Shown: positions 1-5,738 of the stretch, one piece after another | How positions within the stretch are numbered: the stretch's first letter is position 1 | Layout of the letters: each line of letters opens with the position of its first letter | Source of the DNA: Bacillota bacterium | Lineage (GTDB): Bacteria; Bacillota_A; Clostridia; Peptostreptococcales; Anaerovoracaceae | DNA length: 5,738 nt | Direction of reading: 5' to 3' | Assembly: GCA_017457585.1 (NCBI GenBank) | Contig: JAFTHD010000210.1 | Span: 1 to 5,738 of the forward strand | Notes under the pieces: model-generated | Database searches by the model: none | What the model was told of the DNA's origin: nothing | The model's input: only the letters and a program-made list of their open reading frames with translations | Made by a program: the position numbers and the translations under genes

Positions 1-1
1 A

Positions 2-184
2 GCAGCTCCTAACATCGACATGAGCAACGCTTGCGCATATGACCAGGGAATCAACGAAGGCATCCAGAATGCATTCCACGATTACTTCGATGGAACAATC
101 GATGAAGCTAAGGCAAAGGCTAACTTCGAAACTGCAATCAAGGAACTGTATCCTGAACTGGAAACAGTTAACTGGCCAGAATAA
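2..184 (+). CDS. Sugar ABC transporter substrate-binding protein (CUT1 type), C-terminal fragment
   Basis: Only the last 60 codons are in the window. The frame is open from base 2 to a TAA at 182-184, and the gene starts upstream. The visible end is alpha-helical and acidic, with NEGIQNAFHDYFDGTIDEAKAKANF followed by a helix ending in YPELETVNWPE split by short turns. This is the usual finish of family 1 extracellular sugar-binding proteins, where an 'Y..G....A..NF...I...YP' helix closes the fold. Family knowledge says such proteins are exported lipoproteins that capture an oligosaccharide or related sugar and deliver it to the MalF/MalG-like permeases; the signal peptide and ligand-binding face lie outside the window, so the ligand cannot be named. 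The two permeases and the ATPase follow immediately on the same strand, which is the standard order and strongly supports the assignment. Confidence 0.85.
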   Translation, partial: AAPNIDMSNACAYDQGINEGIQNAFHDYFDGTIDEAKAKANFETAIKELYPELETVNWPE

Positions 185-203
185 TTAATAAGGCTAATGG
201 TAT

Positions 204-227
204 AAGGGTGGCAGTAATGCCACCCTT
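204..227 (+). promoter_or_regulatory. Intercistronic hairpin between binding-protein and permease genes
   Basis: AAGGGTGGCA (204-213) pairs perfectly with TGCCACCCTT (218-227) across a GTAA loop, giving a 10-bp, GC-rich stem 19 nt after the binding-protein stop codon. Only a short TTTAT follows, so it is a weak or partial terminator at best. In many binding-protein-dependent importers such a hairpin protects the upstream message from 3' decay or stops part of the transcription, so that binding protein is made in excess over membrane subunits. That role is inferred here. A competing pairing, CAGTAAT (212-218) with ATTACTG (231-237), is also possible. Confidence 0.7.
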
Positions 228-268
228 TATATTACTGAATCAGGCCCTTTGACAGGAGGTCAATCGAG

Positions 269-1231
269 ATGGAACGACTCGACAAGAAAAAGGGTATTAG
301 CTACGCGAAGTGGGGATATATATTTATCCTGCCGTTCTTCATTGCATTCTTTGTATTTCAGCTAATACCGCTGATATCGACATTCTATTATAGTTTTTTT
401 GAATACTACAGGTCCGGATTGACCATTATAGGTCCAAATCCAGTAGGACTTGATAATTATAAGGCACTCTTTGAGAGCGATTTCCCGAAGTACATGGGGA
501 ACACAGTCATCATGTGGCTGCTTGGTTTCGTACCTCAGATCATCGTTTCTCTGGTGCTGGCTGCTTGGTTTACAGATCTGAGACTTAGGATCAAGGGCAA
601 GCAGTTCTTCAAGGTAGTTATCTACATGCCAAACCTGATCATGGCGAGCGCATTCGCAATGCTGTTCTTCGCCCTGTTCTCAGCGAACGGTCCTGTAAAC
701 GCATTCCTGCAGTCTTCAGGAATCACCGACGGCCCGGTACGATTCCTTACCACGGTATGGGGATCGAGAGGTTTGGTAGGTCTGATGAACTTCCTCATGT
801 GGTTCGGTAACACGACCATACTTCTGATGGCAGCAGTCATGGGCATCAGTCCATCCCTCTTTGAGGCAGCAGAACTGGACGGATGCACATCGACGCAGAC
901 ATTCTTCAAGATTACACTGCCGATGATAAGACCGATTCTGGTATATGTACTAATCACTTCTATGATCGGTGGTCTGCAGATGTTCGACGTACCGCAGATC
1001 TTGACAAATGGTAAGGGAACGCCTGACAGAGTGACTGAGACTGTCATCATGTTCCTGAACAACCACTTGTACAGCAAGAACTTCGGTATGGCAGGTGCAA
1101 TATCCGTAGTACTGTTTATCATCTGTGCAATTCTCTGTCTCGTTGTTTACTTCGTACTCAATGATGAAGACAGAGATATGAAGAAGGCAAAGAAGCTTGC
1201 AAAGAAGAGAGCAAAAGAAGGGAGGGCGTAG
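269..1231 (+). CDS. Carbohydrate ABC transporter permease, MalF/UgpA-like (CUT1)
   Basis: A 320-residue inner-membrane subunit of a sugar importer. A lysine-rich N-terminus leads into a first membrane segment at about residues 16-39 (GYIFILPFFIAFFVFQLIPL), the usual start of MalF/UgpA-type permeases. Further hydrophobic segments lie near 80-100, 116-137, 168-192, 223-240 and 274-298, giving six. The EAA loop, which docks on the ATPase, is clear at 199-222 (EAAELDGC...F..ITLPMIRP). The protein ends in a strongly basic cytoplasmic tail (about 303-320). Length is normal for MalF-like subunits that lack the large periplasmic insertion of enterobacterial MalF. The start is fixed by AGGAGGT at 254-260, 8 nt before ATG. 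It is followed after 3 nt by the partner permease. Specificity cannot be read from the sequence; a malto-, raffinose- or other oligosaccharide, or glycerol-3-phosphate, would all fit the family. Confidence 0.93.
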   Translation: MERLDKKKGISYAKWGYIFILPFFIAFFVFQLIPLISTFYYSFFEYYRSGLTIIGPNPVGLDNYKALFESDFPKYMGNTVIMWLLGFVPQIIVSLVLAAWFTDLRLRIKGKQFFKVVIYMPNLIMASAFAMLFFALFSANGPVNAFLQSSGITDGPVRFLTTVWGSRGLVGLMNFLMWFGNTTILLMAAVMGISPSLFEAAELDGCTSTQTFFKITLPMIRPILVYVLITSMIGGLQMFDVPQILTNGKGTPDRVTETVIMFLNNHLYSKNFGMAGAISVVLFIICAILCLVVYFVLNDEDRDMKKAKKLAKKRAKEGRA

Positions 1232-1234
1232 GTA

Positions 1235-2077
1235 ATGGAAAAAAGAACTTCTTACGGTAGAACCGTTCTGGCTTACGTAGTACTCATTATCCTGGCATTC
1301 CTGTGTCTGTTCTTCTTCTACATACTGATCATCAATGCAACGAGAAACCATTCACAGATCCAGCAGGGATTCTCCTTCGTTCCGGGAAGCTCACTGATGC
1401 GAAACTTCCACAACGTAATGAACGATGCGAATATTCCGGTACTGTCAGGTCTCAAAAACAGCCTTATAGTATCGTCCCTTGCAGCAGCGCTTGCCACTTA
1501 CTTCTCAGCGCTCACGGCATACGGTCTCTACGCATATCAGTTTAAGCTAAAGAAGCCGGCATTCATTTTCATCATGCTGATTCTGGTAATGCCTACGCAG
1601 GTATCGGCACTTGGTTTCGTAAGACTCATGACAAGCATGGGACTCATGAACACTCTGTGGCCGCTGTTCCTGCCATCCATTGCAGCACCGGCTGTATTCT
1701 ACTTCATGTACAGCTACATGCAGTCATCACTTCCGCTGGAACTTGTTGAGGCTGCAAGAATCGATGGCTGCAGTGAGTTCAGAACATTTAACAGGATTGT
1801 AATTCCAATCATGAAACCTGCTATTGCAGTACAGGCTATTTTCACATTCGTTACCACATGGAACAACTTCTTCGTTCCGGCACTGATCATTTCAGAGAAC
1901 AGCAAGAAGACGATGCCAATCCTCATCGCAGCTCTGAGAAGTGCCGACTTCATGAAGTTCGACATGGGTAAAGTATACATGATCATACTCTTGGCAATAC
2001 TGCCGATAATAGTTGTTTACATCATACTTTCCAGATACATCATCGCAGGTGTTACTCTGGGCGGAGTGAAAGAATAG
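1235..2077 (+). CDS. Carbohydrate ABC transporter permease, MalG/UgpE-like (CUT1)
   Basis: A 280-residue second permease that forms the membrane channel as a heterodimer with the MalF-like subunit encoded just upstream. Hydrophobic segments lie at about residues 11-33, 73-97, 109-130, 140-162, 197-218 and 243-270, the six-helix MalG plan. The EAA loop is at 172-195 (EAARIDGCSEF..F..IVIPIMKP), contacting the ATPase. The C-terminus ends in IAGVTLGGVKE; a G(V/A)T.G.(V/I)K(G/E) ending is typical of MalG-type subunits, whose tail reaches into the ATPase dimer. The start is supported by the purine-rich AAGGGAGGG (1218-1226), 8 nt before ATG and inside the end of the previous gene. The 3-nt gap to that gene and 11-nt gap to the next indicate translational coupling in one operon. 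No truncation or odd residue was seen. Confidence 0.93.
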   Translation: MEKRTSYGRTVLAYVVLIILAFLCLFFFYILIINATRNHSQIQQGFSFVPGSSLMRNFHNVMNDANIPVLSGLKNSLIVSSLAAALATYFSALTAYGLYAYQFKLKKPAFIFIMLILVMPTQVSALGFVRLMTSMGLMNTLWPLFLPSIAAPAVFYFMYSYMQSSLPLELVEAARIDGCSEFRTFNRIVIPIMKPAIAVQAIFTFVTTWNNFFVPALIISENSKKTMPILIAALRSADFMKFDMGKVYMIILLAILPIIVVYIILSRYIIAGVTLGGVKE

Positions 2078-2088
2078 GAGGAACAGTA

Positions 2089-3177
2089 ATGGCTGGCATT
2101 AGTTTTAAGAATGTAGTAAAAACATACGACAACGGGGTTACGGTCATTCCTGATCTTAACCTTGACATCAACGATAAAGAATTTGTAGTTTTAGTAGGAC
2201 CGTCAGGCTGCGGTAAATCGACGACGCTTCGTATGATCGCAGGTCTGGAAGGCGTATCCGACGGCGAACTTTTCATAGGCGATACGCTTATGAACGCAGT
2301 ACCGCCAAAGGAAAGAGACATTGCTATGGTTTTCCAGAACTATGCTCTGTATCCGCACATGAGCGTTTACAAGAACATGGCCTTCGCGCTCAACCTTCAG
2401 AAGAGACCGAAGGATGAGATCGACAAGAAGGTTAAGGAAGCTGCCGAGATCCTGGGACTGACAGAGTATCTCGATCGTAAGCCAAAGGCGCTGTCAGGTG
2501 GACAGAGGCAGAGAGTTGCTTTGGGAAGAGCGATGGTAAGAAACCCGTCCGTATTCCTGCTTGACGAGCCGCTTTCAAACCTGGACGCAAAGCTGAGAAC
2601 GGAGATGAGAAGCCAGATTTCAAAGCTTCACAAGCAGCTTGAGACGACTTTCGTATACGTTACGCACGACCAGACAGAGGCAATGACCATGGGAGATCGT
2701 ATCTGCGTTATGAAGGATGGAGTCATCCAGCAGTTTGATACTCCGCAGACTCTCTACAACCATCCTTGCAACCTGTTCGTTGCAGGATTCATCGGTTCAC
2801 CTCAGATGAACTTCGTGGACGCTGTAGTAGAGAAGGCTGACGATGGATACGAGCTGGTATTTGATAACACACGCGTTCCTTGCAGCAGCGAAAAGCTTGC
2901 CGACTATCTCGGTAAGACCGTTGTTCTCGGATTCAGACCTGAGCATCTCCACGCTGAGCCGGAGTTCATTAAGGGCGGAAACGTTATCGAAGCCGTTGTA
3001 GACCTTGACGAAATGATGGGTTCAGAGACATTCCTGTATATGAACTATGCAGGAGCAAAGATGATTGCAAAGGTTCCTTCAAAGGTTATCGCACCTGCAG
3101 GATCCAACATTGCACTGGCCATCGATGTGGATCAGATTCACGTATTTGACAAGGAAACGGAAGTGGCTTTGTTCTAA
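2089..3177 (+). CDS. ugpC: Sugar ABC transporter ATP-binding protein (UgpC/MalK/MsmX type)
   Basis: A 362-residue ATPase that powers the MalF/MalG-like permease pair from the cytoplasmic side. All nucleotide-binding motifs are intact: Walker A GPSGCGKST (37-45), Q-loop Gln83 in FQNYALYPHM, signature LSGGQRQR (135-142), Walker B VFLLDEP (155-161) with catalytic Glu160, D-loop SNLD (163-166) and switch His193 in VTHDQ. After about residue 235 comes the TOBE/OB-like regulatory domain of the MalK group, with FIGSPQMNF and LGFRPEHL. Length is typical of MalK/UgpC/MsmX (about 360-370). The ribosome binding site AGGAGG (2076-2081) overlaps the TAG stop of the upstream permease, 7 nt before ATG, so translation is probably coupled. 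Family members are annotated ugpC by habit; the symbol does not imply glycerol-3-phosphate uptake. Whether inducer exclusion acts through the regulatory domain cannot be seen here. Confidence 0.95.
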   Translation: MAGISFKNVVKTYDNGVTVIPDLNLDINDKEFVVLVGPSGCGKSTTLRMIAGLEGVSDGELFIGDTLMNAVPPKERDIAMVFQNYALYPHMSVYKNMAFALNLQKRPKDEIDKKVKEAAEILGLTEYLDRKPKALSGGQRQRVALGRAMVRNPSVFLLDEPLSNLDAKLRTEMRSQISKLHKQLETTFVYVTHDQTEAMTMGDRICVMKDGVIQQFDTPQTLYNHPCNLFVAGFIGSPQMNFVDAVVEKADDGYELVFDNTRVPCSSEKLADYLGKTVVLGFRPEHLHAEPEFIKGGNVIEAVVDLDEMMGSETFLYMNYAGAKMIAKVPSKVIAPAGSNIALAIDVDQIHVFDKETEVALF

Positions 3178-3213
3178 ATTGTTCTAATCATACAAATTAG
3201 TGTCACAAATTAA

Positions 3214-3260
3214 AAAAGTCCCGGAACTGAGATTGTTTCTCTTTCTCAGCCGGGACTTTT
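3214..3260. terminator. Bidirectional intrinsic terminator between converging transporter operon and ROK kinase
   Basis: AAAAGTCCCGG (3214-3224) pairs with CCGGGACTTTT (3250-3260), and after a 2-nt AA bulge CTGAGA (3227-3232) pairs with TCTCAG (3244-3249), leaving a loop at 3233-3243. On the + strand the stem ends in TTTT followed by GCCTTTCTGTTT; on the - strand the six As at 3212-3217 read as a T run. It lies 36 nt after the ATPase stop and 32 nt beyond the kinase stop, so it can end both units. Confidence 0.9.
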
Positions 3261-3292
3261 GCCTTTCTGTTTATGACGGAATCAGACTGCTA

Positions 3293-4291
3293 TCAGGAGC
3301 CTATTAGAGGGACAATTGCGCCGATGAGACCGGCGTCGTTTCCCAGCTCTGCCAGCTTAAACTCAGTGTCAATGGAAGCGTGAAAAACTTTGCTTCTGTA
3401 AGCTTCCTGCAAACCTTTGAGCAAGTATTCCCCTGCATGAGATACGCCGCCGCCGATGATAAACATATCTGGATCCGTTACAGAAGCCACGCTGGCAAGA
3501 GCCGTTCCGAGGGTGTCAAAGAAGAAATCGCATATCTCTATTGCACATGCATCTCCGGACTTTGCGGCATCAAAAACGTCCTTTGCGATTGGAGAAGCAT
3601 CCAGACTGCGAAGAGTCGTTTCAGCATCCGTGACGGATAGAACAGCGTTAGCAATTCGCGAAATTCCGGTGGCCGAAACGTAATATTCCAGATCGGCAGA
3701 AGCATTGAGATCTGCACCTTTTGAAATCAAAACCTGCAGAAGCAAGTGGGTCGGTGAAACTGGCATATGGCCTATTTCACCTCCGGAACCGAATGCTCCC
3801 GTGACGATTTTGCCATCAACGATAACGCCGCCGCCGACCCCCGTTCCAAGGGTCACCATGACTGCACTGTTCGCAGAACCGCTCGCCTTAGATGCATGAA
3901 GCTCCCCGAGAGCAGCCGCATTGGCGTCGTTGAGCACGCTTATCTTGTCGATGCCTGAGAGTCCAGTTAGAATATCGCTCACATTGACGGTAGTTTCCCA
4001 TCCCAGGTTAACGCACTTGTTCACAAACTGGTTGCCGTCAGCATCTGTCAGAACAGGACCGGGAACGCCTATGCCGAGTCCGGAAACTTGCGTCAGAGCT
4101 ATGTCGGCCTCCTCTGCAAGCTGACGCAGAGCCTTTGCAGTATCGGACAGGATCTCAGCACCGCCATCTTCCGTTCTCGTGGGTATGACTTTTTTGTTCA
4201 GAAGGGCAGGATCGGCCTCATCCGAGTAAAGTCCCAGCTTAACGGTAGTTCCACCAATATCTATTCCAATCAGGTAGTTGTTGTCGCTCAT
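3293..4291 (-). CDS. ROK-family sugar kinase (glucokinase-like) lacking the zinc-site cysteines
   Basis: A 332-residue cytoplasmic kinase predicted to phosphorylate glucose or a related hexose with ATP. Visible family marks: phosphate-binding GIDIGGTTVKLGL (9-21), GIGVPGP (73-79), catalytic Asp122 in LNDANAAALGE, the second phosphate loop LGTGVGGG (148-155), the sugar-contacting GGEIGH (170-175, Glu172 and His175), SATGI (206-210) and the adenosine-side IIGGGVS (278-284). There is no N-terminal helix-turn-helix, so it is an enzyme and not a NagC/XylR-type repressor. Between His175 and SATG, ROK kinases normally carry CxCGx(n)GCLE zinc ligands; here residues 176-204 contain no cysteine, although the LE.Y of that motif survives as DLEYY. 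The ATG is supported by GAGAGGT (- strand, 4299-4305), 7 nt upstream. It converges with the importer operon, suggesting it handles sugar brought in by that system. N-acetylhexosamine, mannose or fructose are alternative substrates. Confidence 0.9.
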   Translation of the reverse strand: MSDNNYLIGIDIGGTTVKLGLYSDEADPALLNKKVIPTRTEDGGAEILSDTAKALRQLAEEADIALTQVSGLGIGVPGPVLTDADGNQFVNKCVNLGWETTVNVSDILTGLSGIDKISVLNDANAAALGELHASKASGSANSAVMVTLGTGVGGGVIVDGKIVTGAFGSGGEIGHMPVSPTHLLLQVLISKGADLNASADLEYYVSATGISRIANAVLSVTDAETTLRSLDASPIAKDVFDAAKSGDACAIEICDFFFDTLGTALASVASVTDPDMFIIGGGVSHAGEYLLKGLQEAYRSKVFHASIDTEFKLAELGNDAGLIGAIVPLIGS

Positions 4292-4348
4292 TGCGTAGAC
4301 CTCTCATATATTAGAATTAATCGCAGGAAGCTCCTTCCGGCAGGTTCC

Positions 4349-4377
4349 ATTATACGATATGAGCAAAGCTTTGTCCA
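4349..4377 (-). promoter_or_regulatory. Sigma-A-type promoter of the ROK kinase gene
   Basis: Read on the - strand, TGGACA (4377-4372) and a perfect TATAAT (4354-4349) are separated by exactly 17 nt, matching 11 of 12 consensus bases. Transcription would start near 4342, giving a leader of about 50 nt before the ATG at 4291, with the ribosome binding site at 4299-4305. A small GGAAG-gag-CTTCC hairpin (4326-4338) lies in that leader. The kinase is therefore likely transcribed from its own promoter and not only by read-through from the surface-protein gene. Confidence 0.75.
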
Positions 4378-4378
4378 T
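4359..4378. promoter_or_regulatory. Candidate palindromic operator over the kinase promoter
   Basis: A 20-bp interrupted palindrome of the form ATGNNCAAAGCTTTGNNCAT: the inner 10 bp are perfectly symmetric and the outer three base pairs on each side match again, with two mismatched positions per arm. It covers the -35 hexamer and most of the spacer of the kinase promoter, where a bound dimeric repressor would block RNA polymerase. The regulator is unknown; no regulator gene is in the window, and no full second copy lies before the permease genes. Confidence 0.4.
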
Positions 4379-4422
4379 GTTGGCCGGTGCCGGGGAATAA
4401 TGCCTGTTGCATATATAAGGAA

Positions 4423-4444
4423 CTCCGGCGATTTCTCGCCGGAG
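4423..4444 (-). terminator. Probable terminator of the secreted-protein gene
   Basis: CTCCGGCGA (4423-4431) pairs perfectly with TCGCCGGAG (4436-4444) around a 4-nt loop. Read on the - strand, the stem is followed by TTCCTTATATAT, a moderate T-rich tract; on the + strand no T run follows. It is about 90 nt beyond the stop of the secreted-protein gene and upstream of the kinase promoter, so it would insulate the two same-strand genes. The T tract is interrupted, so efficiency is uncertain. Confidence 0.6.
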
Positions 4445-4531
4445 CAGTCATATAACTTAGGTTAAACCCCAAAGCTTCAGAGAACCGCGACTTTGTGCAG
4501 GGCACTAAATTGTCGCCCTCTTTGTAGAGGC

Positions 4532-5737
4532 TTAGTTAAATGTCGATGTACCAACGCCCTTCCAGTATGGTGTGGCGTTCGTTGTGTATGATATGCTGCC
4601 ATTTCTGAGGTCATATCCTGATTTGCCTTTGATTTTGATTGTAATCTTCTTGACCTTATCGTGTTTGCATTTTGCCTTTTTAACCTTCTTCAAAGTCTTG
4701 GATGCGATGGTCTTCCCATTGGATTTAATGGTAATCTTCAGCTTCTGGTAGTACAGCATATCAAATATTCGGTTATTGACTACATATCCGGTGATGGTAT
4801 ATGTGCTGCCGCTCAGACTGACCTTCGAAATCCTGAATGGTGCATTGCCGTATTTGACAGAGGCAAGGTTGGTGTTTACGCTGAAACTCTTCTTGTTTGC
4901 GGCACCCTTTTTCTGTGCAGATGCAGGGCCTGCTGATGCAGATTTCATTACGCTCGTCTTTATTATCGGTGCAACCTTGTACTTGGCTTTTCCGGCGCCC
5001 TTTGTGCTGTAAATGTAAGTCGTGGTTTTACCGAGGGTCTTGACGACTTTGCCATTGCAGTACACTTTGTAGCCTGTGGCACCGGTGACGCTGCTCCATT
5101 TAAGCCCTGCTTTTTTGGCAGAGATCTTGGTCACGCTTATTGAAGGTTTGGATAATTTGCTGGAGCTGACCGTGACAGTCTTCCAGGATGTAGAGGCAGT
5201 TTCCTTGCCGCTTGAATCGGTGTAGTACAGCCTGTACTTAAAGGATGCCTTTGCCGTATAACTGATTGGAACTGAATCCCAGTACTGTCCGCCATATCCG
5301 AGGCTCTTGTTGAGAATCGTTTTTGATTTTGGTGATACTTCCTTCAACTCAATACGTGTGAAAGTATCGTATTGATAGATGTTGATATCGGCCTTCCCCG
5401 GGGTCGTACTTGAGCTAATCCTAACAGTTACATCGCTCCAGGCAGGTGGAACGGTGCTTTCCGATCCACTGCCGCCTTGGTCACTACCGCCGCCTGGGTT
5501 GCTGCCGCCTTGGCCACTGCCGCTTGCATCAACAATTTTAAAAGTTGTTGTTGCTGTGCCCGAGTAATTCCCCTTACCCTGAATCGTCACAGTCGCTGTC
5601 CCGACGGCAGTATTATTGCTGTAACTAACCGTGTAATCGGTATCCTTTGTTAAAACTGTACTTCCATATTTAACGGTAACAGTTGGGGTTATCGCTTTCC
5701 CGGTATAGGTCTGGTCAGCAATTGGAGAGATTGTTGC
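4532..5737 (-). CDS. Secreted modular surface protein with Ig/Fn3-like domains, C-terminal 401 residues
   Basis: The frame is open from the window edge to TAA at 4532-4534; no start or signal peptide is visible, and the GTG at 5590 is only an internal valine of a continuing repeat. Domains in order of visible residues: a beta-rich repeat (about 1-69) with YTGKAITP, DYTVSYSNN, GTATVTI and GKGNYSGT, a pattern usually found in tandem in Clostridia surface proteins; a Gly/Ser/Asn/Gln linker (70-95); an Ig/Fn3-like domain (about 96-191); a clearer fibronectin type III domain (about 196-265) with the LKWSSVTGATGYKVYCNG signature; an Ala/Lys linker; and a lysine-rich, mainly beta C-terminal domain (about 284-401) that I do not recognise. 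There is no LPXTG motif, membrane tail or SLH repeat, so the visible end offers no known covalent anchor; cell-wall retention through the basic domain is conjecture. An enzymatic or adhesive domain may lie upstream. It is unlikely to be functionally tied to the sugar importer. Confidence 0.85.
   Translation of the reverse strand, partial: ATISPIADQTYTGKAITPTVTVKYGSTVLTKDTDYTVSYSNNTAVGTATVTIQGKGNYSGTATTTFKIVDASGSGQGGSNPGGGSDQGGSGSESTVPPAWSDVTVRISSSTTPGKADINIYQYDTFTRIELKEVSPKSKTILNKSLGYGGQYWDSVPISYTAKASFKYRLYYTDSSGKETASTSWKTVTVSSSKLSKPSISVTKISAKKAGLKWSSVTGATGYKVYCNGKVVKTLGKTTTYIYSTKGAGKAKYKVAPIIKTSVMKSASAGPASAQKKGAANKKSFSVNTNLASVKYGNAPFRISKVSLSGSTYTITGYVVNNRIFDMLYYQKLKITIKSNGKTIASKTLKKVKKAKCKHDKVKKITIKIKGKSGYDLRNGSISYTTNATPYWKGVGTSTFN
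5469..5523. repeat. Two-copy 33-nt tandem repeat encoding the Gly/Ser linker
   Basis: The 22-nt blocks 5469-5490 and 5502-5523 differ at only two positions (5481/5514 and 5486/5519) and are offset by 33 nt, exactly 11 codons. On the - strand they encode two successive 11-residue linker units, GSGQGGSNPGG and GSDQGGSGSES. The in-frame period means copy-number change would alter linker length without breaking the reading frame. Confidence 0.75.
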
Positions 5738-5738
5738 A

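Noticed and set aside
249..254. TTGACA, a perfect -35 box, just before the MalF-like gene.
   Set aside because: It overlaps the ribosome binding site, and the -10 position 17 nt downstream falls inside the coding region at GAACGA, which is not a -10 element.
622..1122. A 166-codon open frame on the - strand across the MalF-like gene.
   Set aside because: It lies wholly opposite a well-supported permease gene, has no recognisable domain or ribosome binding site, and its composition is what antisense of membrane-protein codons gives.
3689..3704. In another - strand frame, this part of the kinase gene reads Cys-Phe-Cys, resembling a lost CxC zinc motif.
   Set aside because: A frameshift pair would leave only 4 nt from the second Cys codon to the conserved LE position, which does not fit the normal CxCGx(n)GCLE spacing. 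The zero frame is open and keeps good ROK sequence on both sides, so true cysteine loss is more likely.
4308..4313. TAATAT on the - strand as a -10 box near the kinase start.
   Set aside because: The base positions 17 nt upstream read AAGGAG, not a -35 box, and the resulting leader would hardly include the ribosome binding site. The promoter at 4349-4377 is far better.
4088..4465. A 125-codon + strand open frame spanning the start of the kinase and its promoter region.
   Set aside because: Most of it is antisense to the kinase, no ribosome binding site or known motif is seen, and it would overlap the kinase promoter and terminator hairpin.
4499..4530. Short hairpins just after the secreted-protein stop (CCTCT/AGAGG at 4517-4530, and AGGGC/GCCCT at 4499-4519).
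   Set aside because: Stems are only 5 bp, mutually exclusive, and not followed by a T run on the - strand; the 9-bp stem at 4423-4444 is the better terminator.
5588..5590. GTG as the start codon of the secreted protein.
   Set aside because: The same frame continues upstream with clear repeat sequence (DYTVSYSNN...GTAT), so GTG is an internal Val, and no ribosome binding site precedes it.

Overview
The window looks like chromosomal DNA from a low-to-moderate-GC Gram-positive anaerobe, most likely a Clostridia-type Firmicute. The supports are strong AGGAGG-type ribosome binding sites 7-8 nt before each start, a sigma-A-type promoter, compact operon spacing, AGA-rich arginine usage in the permeases, a ROK sugar kinase, and a secreted protein with Ig/fibronectin-like repeats of a kind common in Clostridia. 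The genus cannot be fixed from the sequence alone.

Region 1 (positions 1-3260, + strand) is a carbohydrate ABC importer of the CUT1 (maltose/oligosaccharide) type. It begins with the last 60 codons of the extracellular sugar-binding protein (2-184). A perfect 10-bp hairpin in the 84-nt gap (204-227) follows, probably a dosage-setting element. Then come a MalF-like permease (269-1231), a MalG-like permease (1235-2077) and a MalK/UgpC/MsmX-type ATPase (2089-3177). The three membrane-complex genes are 3 and 11 nt apart and form one transcription unit, ended by a long hairpin at 3214-3260.

Region 2 (3293-4378, - strand) is a convergent ROK-family sugar kinase, with its own well-formed promoter (TGGACA, 17 nt, TATAAT) and a candidate palindromic operator covering the -35 and spacer. 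The 3214-3260 hairpin has A/T runs on both sides and probably terminates both converging units. The kinase keeps the catalytic Asp and the sugar-contact Glu-His of ROK kinases but lacks the usual zinc-binding cysteines. Importer and kinase plausibly act in sequence: sugar is imported, perhaps hydrolysed by an enzyme not in the window, and the resulting hexose is phosphorylated.

Region 3 (4423-5738, - strand) holds the C-terminal 401 codons of a large secreted, modular protein, followed by a probable terminator. It has a YTG/DYTVSY/GNYSG repeat, a Gly/Ser linker built from an 11-residue tandem duplication, two Ig/Fn3-like domains and a lysine-rich C-terminal domain with no sorting signal. It is open at the window edge.

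No CRISPR array, mobile element, tRNA, rRNA or phage gene was seen. The window mostly reads as ordinary sugar-uptake and surface-protein genes. The most unusual points are the cysteine-less ROK kinase, the palindrome at its promoter, and the alternative RNA foldings between the binding protein and the permeases.
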